This document shows, one piece after another, positions 19,207 through 28,416 of a stretch of DNA of 36,492 nucleotides. Position 1 is the stretch's first letter. Each line of letters opens with the position of its first letter. The notes beneath the pieces were generated by a model. It searched no databases and had not been told where the DNA came from. It was given only the letters and a program-made list of their open reading frames with translations. The stretch is taken from the NCBI GenBank assembly GCA_020029545.1, contig JAIBJL010000001.1, positions 1 through 36,492 of the forward strand, in the 5' to 3' direction. The DNA comes from Gammaproteobacteria bacterium. Lineage in GTDB: Bacteria > Pseudomonadota > Gammaproteobacteria > Steroidobacterales > Steroidobacteraceae. The translations under genes and the position numbers were made by a program.

Positions 19207-21258
19207 TTGGCTGAGCAAGGCGCCGTGCCGATGATTGTCCTGACCCGCCATCAGGACAACGTGGAGGCCATCAACAGTACGCTGCGCAATGCCGGTCACG
19301 CGGTGCGTTGTACCTGGATTCGCGACCTCAACGAACTGGGCGATGCGCTGGGCCATGTCACTGCCCACATGCTGATCGCGTTCGTCGGGCCGGACGCTGC
19401 CGACACGGCCAAGGTGATGGCGGTCCGCAAGCAGTTCGATGCCACCATCCCGGTATTGATGGCGCGCGAACAGGTGGATGAGGACATCATCGCTGCCGCG
19501 ATGGCCCAGGGGGCTCGCGATGTCGTCACGCTCAAGAACACTGCGCGCCTGCAGGCCGTGGTCACCCGCGAACTCGAAGCCCACCGCCAGGCACGCACGC
19601 TCAACAGCACCTTGAGTTCGGCGCGCGAATACCGCGATCAGCTCAAGTCGTTCATGGCCGGTTCGGCGGATGCCATCGCCCATGTGCAGGAAGGCATCGT
19701 CGTCGACGTGAATCCGGCCTGGCTGGAACTGTACGGCTTTCCGGATGCCGACTCGATCGTCGGTACGCCATTGATGGATGCCTTCGACAGCGAGGCGCAT
19801 GCAGCGATCAAAGGAGCGCTGGTCGCGTGCCTGCAGGGCAAGTGGCAGGACCACTCGCTGCGTGCCGGCGCCTTGCTCAGCGATGGCTCCACTGTGCAAC
19901 TCGAACTCGAACTCTCACCTGCCGAATTTGACGGTGACCCGGCGGTGCGCCTGTGTGTGCCCGCCAAGAAACGCGACAGCGGCACGTTGAATGAGCAACT
20001 GAACGATGCCCTCGAGCACGACGCCGCGACCGGTACGCTGCAGCGGCGCTTTTTTACCGAGCGCGTCCTGCAGGCGCTGACCCAACCGATCAAGGCGGGT
20101 GTGCGACAACTGGTGTCCGTCGAGCCGGACAAGCTTGGCGCGATCTGCGACGACATCGGGCCCTTGCACACGGAAGAATTCGCCGGCCAGTTCGCCGGCA
20201 TCGTGAGCGAGACCCGACAGACGAACGATCTCATCGGCCGCTTCGGGGACGGCGCCTTCATGATTCTCATGGAACGCGGCACCGCGCGCGACATCGAGAT
20301 CTGGGCTACCAACCTGATGCGCAAAGTCGCCCTGACGGTATTTCGCGTGGGTGACAAGCAGATTTCATGCACGTGCAGTGTCGGTATGGGCAGCATCGAT
20401 CCGCGCAACCCGGACCCGGCGGTCTCGCTGACCGACGCGATCGCCGCACGCCGCGGTGCGCAACAGGCCGGTGGCAACCGCTTCCAGCTGATCGATCACC
20501 AGGACGAAGACACCAAGCAGCAGGCGGCCGATGAAATCTGGATGAAACGCATCAAAGCGGCACTCATGGAGAATCGTTTCCGCCTGATGCAGCAACCGAT
20601 CGCGAGCCTGCTGGGCGAAGACCACGGCATGTTCGACGTCCTGGTGCGCATGGTCGATGAGCAGGGCGACGAGCTGCTGCCCGCCGAATTCATGGCAGCG
20701 GCCGAACGCAACGACCTGATGAAGAATATCGATCGCTGGATTCTCGCCTCCGCCATGACCGTCTGCGCCAACCGCCCTGTCAAGGAATTGTTCGTGCGCC
20801 TGTCGCGCGATTCGGTCCGCGACAAATCCCTGGTGCAATGGCTTTCCAACCAGCTCAAGGCCACGCGCATCGAGCCCTCGCGCATCGTGTTCCAGGTGAG
20901 CGAACAGGTCGCCACGGAATATCTTGCCGATACCAATGAGCTGGCGAGTGCGCTGCGCAAGGCAGGCTTTCAGTTTGCCTTGGAGCATTTCGGCGCCGGG
21001 CGCGACCCCTCGCGATTGCTCGCCCAGCTCCCGGCCAACTACATCAAGATCGACGGCACGCTGATGCAGGGACTCGCCGTCGATCCGGCGATTCAGCAGA
21101 AAGTTCGTGAACTTGTCGATCAGGCTCGTGGGCAGAGCGTAAGAACGATTGCCGAACGCGTCGAAGACGCCAACACCATGGCCGTGCTGTGGCAACTCGG
21201 CATCGAGTTCATCCAGGGCTACTTCGTGAATGAACCCGAACAGGTGGTGATGGGGTGA
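19207..21258 (+). CDS. FimX-like protein: receiver-like, PAS, degenerate GGDEF and degenerate EAL domains
   Basis: TTG start; PAS-like ADAIAHVQEGIVVDVNPAWLELYGFPD; GGDEF site replaced by FGDGAFMIL; EAL replaced by DVL (MFDVLVRM); DDFG replaced by EHFG; KIDG and QGYF kept. Length 683 aa. Confidence 0.85.
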   Translation: MAEQGAVPMIVLTRHQDNVEAINSTLRNAGHAVRCTWIRDLNELGDALGHVTAHMLIAFVGPDAADTAKVMAVRKQFDATIPVLMAREQVDEDIIAAAMAQGARDVVTLKNTARLQAVVTRELEAHRQARTLNSTLSSAREYRDQLKSFMAGSADAIAHVQEGIVVDVNPAWLELYGFPDADSIVGTPLMDAFDSEAHAAIKGALVACLQGKWQDHSLRAGALLSDGSTVQLELELSPAEFDGDPAVRLCVPAKKRDSGTLNEQLNDALEHDAATGTLQRRFFTERVLQALTQPIKAGVRQLVSVEPDKLGAICDDIGPLHTEEFAGQFAGIVSETRQTNDLIGRFGDGAFMILMERGTARDIEIWATNLMRKVALTVFRVGDKQISCTCSVGMGSIDPRNPDPAVSLTDAIAARRGAQQAGGNRFQLIDHQDEDTKQQAADEIWMKRIKAALMENRFRLMQQPIASLLGEDHGMFDVLVRMVDEQGDELLPAEFMAAAERNDLMKNIDRWILASAMTVCANRPVKELFVRLSRDSVRDKSLVQWLSNQLKATRIEPSRIVFQVSEQVATEYLADTNELASALRKAGFQFALEHFGAGRDPSRLLAQLPANYIKIDGTLMQGLAVDPAIQQKVRELVDQARGQSVRTIAERVEDANTMAVLWQLGIEFIQGYFVNEPEQVVMG

Positions 21259-21309
21259 GAGCGCCTGTCGGCGCTGGTGACGGGCGACGGGCTACAGGCG
21301 ACGGCCAGA
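21255..21309 (+). repeat. 55-bp direct repeat, copy 1 (GCGCC/GGCGC hairpin plus GACGGGC heptad array), starting on the stop of the fimX-like gene
   Basis: gtgagagcgcctgtcggcgctggtgacgggcgacgggctacaggcgacggccaga. Confidence 0.95.
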
Positions 21310-21426
21310 TCTTTACCTCTCCTTGGGGAGAGGTCGTGCGTAGCGCGGGCGAGGGGTTGCGCACAGCGCTCTTTCGCAGCAACTTGCTGCGGTCTCGCCT
21401 CACCCCAACTGCTTTGATGCGTACGT

Positions 21427-21480
21427 GTGAGAGCGCCTGCGGCGCTGGTGACGGGCGACGGGCTACAGGCGACGGCCAGA
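21427..21480 (+). repeat. 55-bp direct repeat, copy 2 (one 1-nt deletion relative to copy 1)
   Basis: gtgagagcgcctgcggcgctggtgacgggcgacgggctacaggcgacggccaga. Confidence 0.95.
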
Positions 21481-21541
21481 AGAACGAGATCACTCCTCGC
21501 GCTGTGTAATACCGGGTGCTTCGACCGTCAGAGAAAATTCT

Positions 21542-21583
21542 GGCCGTAGCCCGTAGCCCGTTACCCGTAGCCTATTCCCCGTC
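21542..21583 (-). repeat. Inverted partner heptad array GCCCGTN x6
   Basis: GGCCGTA-GCCCGTA-GCCCGTT-ACCCGTA-GCCTATT-CCCCGTC, opposite orientation to 21279-21306 and 21450-21477. Confidence 0.9.
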
Positions 21584-21602
21584 GCCGGGCTTGCGCGATG
21601 CG

Positions 21603-23852
21603 CTAGCCCTCCGTCTCCAGTCCTTCCACCTTGCGCCAGCCTCTAGGCAGCACCGCGCCGCGCTGCGCGCGTTCGCCCTGGTAATCCTTCAGCTCGCTGA
21701 ACTTGAGCGTCATCTTGCGTTCGCCCGAGCGCACGATGAGATTCTGTGTCGGCGCGACGACGGCAATCGCGGCAAGGAATTCCTCGCGCGTTGCCACTTT
21801 CTTTGCCGACAAACCAAAGATCTTGTTGCCCTTGCCGCGCGGCAGCTCGGGCAGATCCGTCACTTTGAAGGCCAGCAGCTTGCCATCGTTGCTGACGGCG
21901 CAGAGCAGCGCGTCATCGGTAGTCACCGGGGCGGGCGCGAGGACGCCGGACTGTTCCGGCACTTTCAGCACCAGCTTGCCGGCGCGATTGCGCGAGTGCA
22001 GTTCTTCGAGCTTCACGACGAAGCCATAACCGGCATCGGAAGCGATCACGTAGCGATCCTGCGGTTCGCCGATCATGACGCCCGCAAACGTCGCGCCGTC
22101 CGGCGGATCCAACCGACCCGACAGCGGTTCGCCCTGTCCGCGTGCCGATGGCAACGAATGCGCAATCAGGCTGTAGGCGCGGCCGGTACTGTCGAGAAAT
22201 ACGGCGAGCTGGGTACTGCGGCCACGCGCGGCCGACTGAAATGCATCGCCGGTCTTGTACGACAGCGAACGCGGATCGAGGTCGTGTCCTTTCGCGGCAC
22301 GCACCCAGCCGCGCTCCGACAAGACCACCGTCATCGGTTCGCTGACGACCAGGTCGGCTTCGCTGATCGCCTGTGCCGCGGCGCGCTCGACGATCTTGCT
22401 GCGGCGGGCATCGCCGTACGTCGCGGCGTCGCTGGTCAGTTCCTCGCGTACCAGCTTCTTCAAGCGCGCCTTGCTCTGGAGAATCTTGTGAATCTCATCG
22501 CGTTCGTCCGACAGCTGCTTCTGCTCGCCGCGAATCTTCATTTCCTCGAGCCTGGCGAGATGACGCAACTTGGTCTCGAGAATGGCTTCCGCCTGGATCT
22601 CCGAGAGTTCGAAGCGCTGCATCAACACCGGCTTCGGCTCTTCCTCATGACGAATGATGCGGATCACCTCATCCAGATTCAGATAGGCGATCAGCAAGCC
22701 ATCCAGGACGTGCAGGCGGGCATCGAGCTTCTGCAGGCGCCAGGTCAGTCGGCGGGTGACCGTATCGACGCGAAACTTCAGCCACTCCTCCAGCAACTCC
22801 TTCAGACCCATGACGCGCGGACGCCCGTCGAGACCGATGATGTTCAGATTGACGCGATGCGTGCGTTCGAGATCCGTGGTCGCGAACAAATGCGCCATCA
22901 GCTGCTCGACATCGACGCGATTGGAGCGAGGCACGATCACCAGGCGCGTCGGATGCTCGTGGTCGGACTCGTCGCGAATGTCCTCGACCATCGGCAGCTT
23001 CTTGGCGTTCATCTGCGCCGCGATCTGCTCCTGAATGCGCGCTCCCGACACCTGGTATGGCAGCTGCGTGATGATGATGTCGCCGTCTTCCACTTCGTAG
23101 ACGGCACGGGCGCGGATCGAACCGCCGCCGGATTCGTACAGCTGCTTGATCTCGGCACGCGATGAAATGATCTCCGCGCCGGTGGGGAAGTCCGGACCTT
23201 TCACAATCCGGCACAGCTCGCTCAACGTCGACTCCGGCTCATCGAGCAACAGGATCGCCGCGTTCACGACTTCGCGCAGATTGTGCGGCGGAATGTCCGT
23301 GGCCATGCCGACGGCAATACCCGATGCGCCGTTGAGCAGCACGTTGGGCACGCGTGCCGGCAGCAAGAGAGGCTCTTCGAGCGTGCCATCGAAATTGGGC
23401 GCCCAGTCGACCGTCCCCTGTCCGAGTTCCGAGAGCAGCAGCGCTGCATACTTCGTGAGTCGCGATTCGGTGTAACGCATCGCGGCGAACGACTTCGGGT
23501 CGTCCGGCGAACCGAAATTCCCCTGTCCGTCCACGAGCGGATAGCGGTAGGAGAACGCCTGTGCCATCAACACCATCGCCTCGTAACACGCCGAGTCGCC
23601 ATGCGGGTGAAACTTACCGATGACTTCGCCGATCGTACGCACCGACTTCTTGGGCTTGGCGCCCGCCGCCAGTCCCAACTCGCTCATCGCGTAGACGATG
23701 CGACGCTGCACCGGTTTCAGCCCATCGCCGACATGCGGCAGCGCGCGATCGAGAATCACGTACATCGAGTAGTCGAGGTACGCCTTCTCGGTAAATGCCT
23801 TAAGTGGCTGGCGCTCGATGCCTTCGAAATTCAATGGCGGTTGACTGGGCAT
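21603..23852 (-). CDS. parC: DNA topoisomerase IV subunit A
   Basis: [79 protein letters not shown]. Confidence 0.98.
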   Translation of the reverse strand: MPSQPPLNFEGIERQPLKAFTEKAYLDYSMYVILDRALPHVGDGLKPVQRRIVYAMSELGLAAGAKPKKSVRTIGEVIGKFHPHGDSACYEAMVLMAQAFSYRYPLVDGQGNFGSPDDPKSFAAMRYTESRLTKYAALLLSELGQGTVDWAPNFDGTLEEPLLLPARVPNVLLNGASGIAVGMATDIPPHNLREVVNAAILLLDEPESTLSELCRIVKGPDFPTGAEIISSRAEIKQLYESGGGSIRARAVYEVEDGDIIITQLPYQVSGARIQEQIAAQMNAKKLPMVEDIRDESDHEHPTRLVIVPRSNRVDVEQLMAHLFATTDLERTHRVNLNIIGLDGRPRVMGLKELLEEWLKFRVDTVTRRLTWRLQKLDARLHVLDGLLIAYLNLDEVIRIIRHEEEPKPVLMQRFELSEIQAEAILETKLRHLARLEEMKIRGEQKQLSDERDEIHKILQSKARLKKLVREELTSDAATYGDARRSKIVERAAAQAISEADLVVSEPMTVVLSERGWVRAAKGHDLDPRSLSYKTGDAFQSAARGRSTQLAVFLDSTGRAYSLIAHSLPSARGQGEPLSGRLDPPDGATFAGVMIGEPQDRYVIASDAGYGFVVKLEELHSRNRAGKLVLKVPEQSGVLAPAPVTTDDALLCAVSNDGKLLAFKVTDLPELPRGKGNKIFGLSAKKVATREEFLAAIAVVAPTQNLIVRSGERKMTLKFSELKDYQGERAQRGAVLPRGWRKVEGLETEG

Positions 23853-23880
23853 GTCTGTGTGTTGGAAGAAGAAGTGCTAT

Positions 23881-23964
23881 GTGAAAAGTGAATCGTGAGT
23901 GGTGTGTGGCGGAGTCGGAAGAGATGGGCCGCTGCCCATTCACGACTCACCACTCACGACTCAC
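23881..23964. repeat. Inverted heptamer arrays between parE and parC
   Basis: Left GTGAAAA-GTGAATC-GTGAGTG-GTGTGTG (23881-23908); right CATTCAC-GACTCAC-CACTCAC-GACTCAC (23937-23964). Confidence 0.9.
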
Positions 23965-23971
23965 CTTCTGC

Positions 23972-25864
23972 TCAAACCAGGATCTGCGCCAGGTTACCTT
24001 TGGACTCGAGCCACTCGCGACGGTCACCGGCCCGTTTCTTCGCCAGCAGCATGTCGAGCATCTGATCCGCTTCGTCTTTCGCGTCGAGGGTCAGTTGCAC
24101 CAGCCGCCGCGTTTCCTGAGCCATCGTGGTCTCGCGCAGCTGCAACGCACTCATTTCGCCAAGCCCCTTGAAACGCATGACGCTGGGCTTCGCGCGCGGA
24201 TTCTCCGCAGTAATCCGATCCAGAATGCCGGCACGCTCGGCATCGTCGAGTGCGTAGTACACCTGCTTGCCGACATCGACGCGATACAGCGGCGGCATCG
24301 CGACGTACACGTGGCCCGCCGTCACCAGTGGCCGGAAGTGACGCAGGAACAGTGCGCACAGCAGGGTGGCGATATGCTGCCCGTCCGAATCGGCGTCGGC
24401 GAGAATGCAGATCTTGTGATAGCGCAGGCCCGCGATCTTCTCCGATGCGGGATCGACGCCAATGGCGATCGCGATGTGATGCACCTCCTGCGATTGCAGG
24501 ATCTCGCCCGATTCGACTTCCCAGGTATTCAGAATCTTGCCGCGCAACGGCATGACCGCCTGAAACTCCCGATCGCGCGCCTGCTTGGCCGAGCCGCCAG
24601 CCGAGTCGCCTTCGACGAGGAACAGTTCCGAGCGCTCGGGATCCTGCGCCGTGCAGTCGGCGAGCTTGCCAGGCAGTGCCGGGCCGCTGACGACCCGTTT
24701 GCGCGCCACCAGCTTCGACGCCTTGAGACGCGCCTGCGCGCCGGAGATCGCGAGTTGCGCAATCTTTTCACCCGACTCGGGATGCTGATTCAGGTACAGG
24801 CCGAACTGGTCCTTCACCACACCGGAGACGAAGGCCGCGGTTTCGCGCGATGACAAACGCTCCTTCGTCTGCCCGGCGAACTGCGGTTCCTTGATCTTGG
24901 CCGACAGCACGTAACTCACGCCGTCCCACACATCCTCCGGCGCCAGTTTCAATCCCTTGGGCAGCAGGTTGCGGAATTCGCAGAACTCGCGAACGGCATC
25001 GCTCAGACCGATACGCAGCCCGTTGACATGCGTGCCGCCTTGAGGCGTGGGAATCAGGTTGACGTAACTCTCTTCCACACGTGAGCCGTCGTCGAGCCGC
25101 CAAGCAAGCGCCCACTCCGCGGCTTCATGATCGCCTTCAATGCTGCCCGCGAACATCTCCGGTGGCAGCCACTCGCCCTCGCCCAGCGATTCGCGCAGAT
25201 ATTCGGTGACACCGCCGGTGTACAGCCACTCTTCCTGTTCGCCGGTCTGTTCGATCTTCAGCGTTACGCGCAGTCCCGCACACAACACGGCCTTGGCGCG
25301 CAGCATGTGGCGCAGCTTCGGAAGCGCAAAAGCCGGCGTTTCGAAATACTGCGGATCTGGCCAGAAGCGCACCGTGGTGCCGGTGTTGTTCTTGCCGACA
25401 TCGCCGACGACCTGCAGCTTCGAATGCGGTTTGCCGCCGCGAAAACTGATGTGGTATTCCTTGCCGCCGCGCTTGATCCAGCATTCCAGATTCTTCGACA
25501 GCGCATTCACCACTGAGACGCCGACACCATGTAAACCGCCCGAGAACTTGTAGTTCTTGTCGGAGAATTTTCCGCCCGCGTGCAGGCGCGTCAGGATCAG
25601 CTCCACGCCGCTGACTTTTTCTTTCGGATGAATGTCGACCGGCATGCCGCGGCCATCGTCCGTCACGCTCAGCGAACCATCCTTGTACAGCACGACGTCG
25701 ATGCGCTTCGCGTGCCCCGAGAGCGCTTCGTCGACCGAGTTGTCGACGACTTCATGGGCCAGGTGATTGGGACGACTGGTGTCGGTGTACATGCCTGGAC
25801 GGCGGCGCACGGGATCCAGTCCACTCAGTACTTCGATATCGGCGGCGTTATATGACTGGGCCAT
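23972..25864 (-). CDS. parE: DNA topoisomerase IV subunit B
   Basis: Start at 25864 MAQSYNAADIEVLSGLDPVRRRPGMYTDTSRPNHLAHEVVDNSVDEALSG; ELFLVEGDSAGGSAKQARDREFQAVMPLRGKILN; RFKGLGEM. Confidence 0.98.
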   Translation of the reverse strand: MAQSYNAADIEVLSGLDPVRRRPGMYTDTSRPNHLAHEVVDNSVDEALSGHAKRIDVVLYKDGSLSVTDDGRGMPVDIHPKEKVSGVELILTRLHAGGKFSDKNYKFSGGLHGVGVSVVNALSKNLECWIKRGGKEYHISFRGGKPHSKLQVVGDVGKNNTGTTVRFWPDPQYFETPAFALPKLRHMLRAKAVLCAGLRVTLKIEQTGEQEEWLYTGGVTEYLRESLGEGEWLPPEMFAGSIEGDHEAAEWALAWRLDDGSRVEESYVNLIPTPQGGTHVNGLRIGLSDAVREFCEFRNLLPKGLKLAPEDVWDGVSYVLSAKIKEPQFAGQTKERLSSRETAAFVSGVVKDQFGLYLNQHPESGEKIAQLAISGAQARLKASKLVARKRVVSGPALPGKLADCTAQDPERSELFLVEGDSAGGSAKQARDREFQAVMPLRGKILNTWEVESGEILQSQEVHHIAIAIGVDPASEKIAGLRYHKICILADADSDGQHIATLLCALFLRHFRPLVTAGHVYVAMPPLYRVDVGKQVYYALDDAERAGILDRITAENPRAKPSVMRFKGLGEMSALQLRETTMAQETRRLVQLTLDAKDEADQMLDMLLAKKRAGDRREWLESKGNLAQILV

Positions 25865-26113
25865 TGAGATCCGGATAAAAACTTGAGGAACGTGAGAGCG
25901 CGGCGCCGGGTGTGGCGTTTGCCGTTTGCTTGTTGCAGCGGCGGTTCGACGGTGCTTCGCTGCAGACCGGGCGCCGGGCGCGGGGGATTCTAACGAATCT
26001 GGCGCGACAGACAATCCACAACGATTCGTCGTCCCAGGCGCCCGCGCGCCGCGACAGACGGCAAACGTCGCGAACGGTGCCGGGAAGCTCAGGACTCTAG
26101 GAGCCTGTCGGAC

Positions 26114-26701
26114 TTAGGTGAGATCGCGTGCCAGCGAGTCGCGGAACAGCGCCGGCAGCGGTCGCACTTCGTACCGATAGTTGTCGTGATCGATGCCGAC
26201 ACTGATGGCACCACCCGCCTTCACCTTGGCGGCCATCGACGGCGTCAGCTCGAAGCGCAGAAAATGCACTGCCGAGGTCTTCTCGTCGTTCTCGCGCTCC
26301 AGGTCTTCATCGGCGACCGCCCAGACACGCGCCTCGGACTCCACCTGCACCCAGCAGCGATCCTCGATGCCTTTCAGCATGCCCAGACGCACGCGACGCT
26401 CCTCGGCATCGGGAAACTCGATCAGGAAGGTCGCCTTCCAGTTGCCACCGTCGGGCACCAGGGGGTTATAGGCATTGAGTTCGTCCTCGATGCCGGCAGA
26501 TTCGAAAATGCGCTCGATCCGCAGCATTTCCTGCACCTGGTATTGGATCGTCATCCGGTCTTCGAAACACCACGTCGCGTTCGGACCGATGCCGACATTG
26601 CGCGCCCGCTTGTGTTCGAGTACCTGGGCACGAAATGCCTTGCGCGAACTCGAGTACTGCTCAAGGCTCATCAGATCGGTGCGGGTGAGTTTGTGCGGCA
26701 T
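26114..26701 (-). CDS. DUF3501 family protein
   Basis: MPHKLTRTDLMSLEQYSSSRKAFRAQVLEHKRARNVGIGPNATWCFEDRMTIQYQVQEMLRIERI; next to a Fe-S protein and rubrerythrin, as recalled for this family. Confidence 0.85.
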   Translation of the reverse strand: MPHKLTRTDLMSLEQYSSSRKAFRAQVLEHKRARNVGIGPNATWCFEDRMTIQYQVQEMLRIERIFESAGIEDELNAYNPLVPDGGNWKATFLIEFPDAEERRVRLGMLKGIEDRCWVQVESEARVWAVADEDLERENDEKTSAVHFLRFELTPSMAAKVKAGGAISVGIDHDNYRYEVRPLPALFRDSLARDLT

Positions 26702-26746
26702 GGGGCTTAAGCGATCACAAGCAATGCAGTCCCAGTCTGCTTATAG

Positions 26747-28114
26747 TCACAGTCCGTAGGCCATCCGCAACAATTTCATCGGATGCTCGGGTGCGGTGGG
26801 CTGTTCCAGTCCGGACTCGATCTGATGGCCGGCCATCGGGCAGTCGCTGGCATAGTGATCGGCGCCACTGTCGGCGACGCGTCGAACCACCGGTTTGCCG
26901 ATTTTCATCGACACCTCACGGTACTCGCTTTTCACCCCGTAGGTTCCGTTGTGACCGGAGCAACGTTCGATGGCATCCACCTGCGTACCCGGCACCAGCA
27001 TCAGCACATCGCGGGTTTTGAGGCCGATATTCTGCACGCGCAGGTGACAGGCGACGTGATAGCTCACTTTGCCGATCCGTCGCGGGAATTCGGTCTTCAA
27101 CAGGCCGGCTTTGTGGCGTGCCCACAGATATTCGAACGGATCGAACATGGCCGCGCGCACCTTCCGTACCTGTGCGTCGTCGGGAAACAGCAGCGGCAAT
27201 TCCTGCTTGAACATGAGCGTACACGAAGGAATCGGCGTCACGATGTCCCAACCTGCATCGACCTGGGCCGCCAGTTCAGGAATGTTGCTGTCCTTGAACG
27301 CAGCGATCGCTTGCAGGTCGCCGAGTTCCAGCTTCGGCATGCCGCAGCACCGTTCCTGCTGCAGAATCTTCACTGCGATGCCATTGTGCGCAAACACCGC
27401 CGCGAGATCCTCACCCAGATCCGGCTCGTTACGGTTGCCGTAGCAGGTCGTGAACAACACCACGCGGCCGCGCGTGCGGCCTGCGGCCTGCGGCGTGGCG
27501 GACGGCGTGCGATCGACGTGCCGTTGACGATACGTGCGACTGTGATACTCGGGGATCGGCGCCTGCGGGTGCACGCCCAACGCCTTGTCGAGCAGCTTAC
27601 GACCCGTCTGCGTGCGGTTCACTGCGTTGACGATTTGCGCGACGACCGGAATGCCGGCGATATTGCCGACCGTGTCGGTCGAACTCAGGATGCGATCGCG
27701 CGCCGATACCGGCTGATTGTTGAACTTGAACGCCTTGGCCCGCAGCATCAGGTGCGGAAAATCGACATTCCAGGGATGCGGCGGCACGTAGGGACACTTG
27801 GTCATGTAGCACATGTCGCACAGATAACAATGATCCACGACATCCCAGTAGGCTTTCTTGTCGACGGCCTCGACTTCACCGCTGCTGGATTCGTCCACTG
27901 CGTCGAACAGCGTCGGGAATGAGTTGCACAGGCTGAAACAACGCCGGCAGCCGTGACAGATATCGAAAACCCGTTCCAGCTCTTTGAAGAGCGACTGCTC
28001 GTTCAGAAAATCGGGATCTTGCCAGGCAATGGGGTGACGCGTGGGCGCCTCGAGACTTCCTTCGCGCGCGCCAGCGGCCTCACGGGTTGCGGATACTGGT
28101 GGATTTTCTGGCAC
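26747..28114 (-). CDS. GlpC/heterodisulfide reductase-like (Fe-S)-binding protein with CCG domains
   Basis: Two ferredoxin-type clusters CHGCRRCFSLC and CYLCDMCYMTKCP; CCG-type ERCCGMPKLELGD; second CCG-like copy ERCSGHNGTYGVK. Confidence 0.9.
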   Translation of the reverse strand: MPENPPVSATREAAGAREGSLEAPTRHPIAWQDPDFLNEQSLFKELERVFDICHGCRRCFSLCNSFPTLFDAVDESSSGEVEAVDKKAYWDVVDHCYLCDMCYMTKCPYVPPHPWNVDFPHLMLRAKAFKFNNQPVSARDRILSSTDTVGNIAGIPVVAQIVNAVNRTQTGRKLLDKALGVHPQAPIPEYHSRTYRQRHVDRTPSATPQAAGRTRGRVVLFTTCYGNRNEPDLGEDLAAVFAHNGIAVKILQQERCCGMPKLELGDLQAIAAFKDSNIPELAAQVDAGWDIVTPIPSCTLMFKQELPLLFPDDAQVRKVRAAMFDPFEYLWARHKAGLLKTEFPRRIGKVSYHVACHLRVQNIGLKTRDVLMLVPGTQVDAIERCSGHNGTYGVKSEYREVSMKIGKPVVRRVADSGADHYASDCPMAGHQIESGLEQPTAPEHPMKLLRMAYGL

Positions 28115-28135
28115 TTTGTTCGGGCGATTTAGGCG

Positions 28136-28206
28136 GTGGGCTGTGGGCTGTGGGTCGAACGAAGATGGGGACTGAGGTAAATCCGCCTCTACCTACAGCC
28201 CACAGC
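28136..28206. repeat. Inverted heptamer arrays GTGGGCT / AGCCCAC
   Basis: Left GTGGGCT-GTGGGCT-GTGGGTC (28136-28156); right CTACAGC-CCACAGC (28193-28206). Confidence 0.88.
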
Positions 28207-28243
28207 CTTTCCAGCGTCGCAAGCGGGTCATCACCGACGCGCT

Positions 28244-28347
28244 CCGACCTACATGGATGTAGGAAGTGCCGAACTGTGTCAGGAACACACGTCGGCCGAC
28301 CTACACGGATGTAGGAAGTGCCGAGCTGTGTCTGGAACACAGATCGG
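28244..28347. repeat. 52-bp tandem repeat x2; each unit encodes two adjacent hairpins
   Basis: 28244-28295 and 28296-28347 differ at 5 of 52 positions by hand alignment; unit = CCTACAnGGATGTAGG + AAGTG + CCGAnCTGTGTCnGGAACACAnnTCGG. Confidence 0.95.
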
Positions 28348-28377
28348 CGGACGCTGAGGACTGCGGTAACTTCCTAC

Positions 28378-28405
28378 CTACAGCCCACAGCCTCCAGCCC
28401 ACAGC
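28378..28405 (-). repeat. Heptamer array (AGCCCAC family) x4 downstream of rubrerythrin
   Basis: CTACAGC-CCACAGC-CTCCAGC-CCACAGC. Confidence 0.88.
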
Positions 28406-28416
28406 CCTTTTTTCAG

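Noticed and set aside
21315-21334. ACCTCTCC-TTGG-GGAGAGGT hairpin as a novel element by itself
   Set aside because: Similar CCTCTCC/GGAGAGG hairpins are common in proteobacterial spacers; of interest only as part of the compound island.
21516-23165. 549-aa plus-strand ORF opposite parC
   Set aside because: Antisense to a clear parC; composition (many H, R, Q) typical of a reverse-frame shadow.
25865-26014. N-terminal extension of parE to 26014
   Set aside because: Upstream in-frame codons are Ala/Pro/Arg-rich non-conserved sequence; MAQSYNAADIEVLSGLDPVRRRPGMY is the normal ParE start.
28244-28347. Possible tRNA or tRNA-like cloverleaf pair
   Set aside because: Units are only 52 bp with two hairpins; no T-loop GTTCRA box, anticodon arm or CCA.
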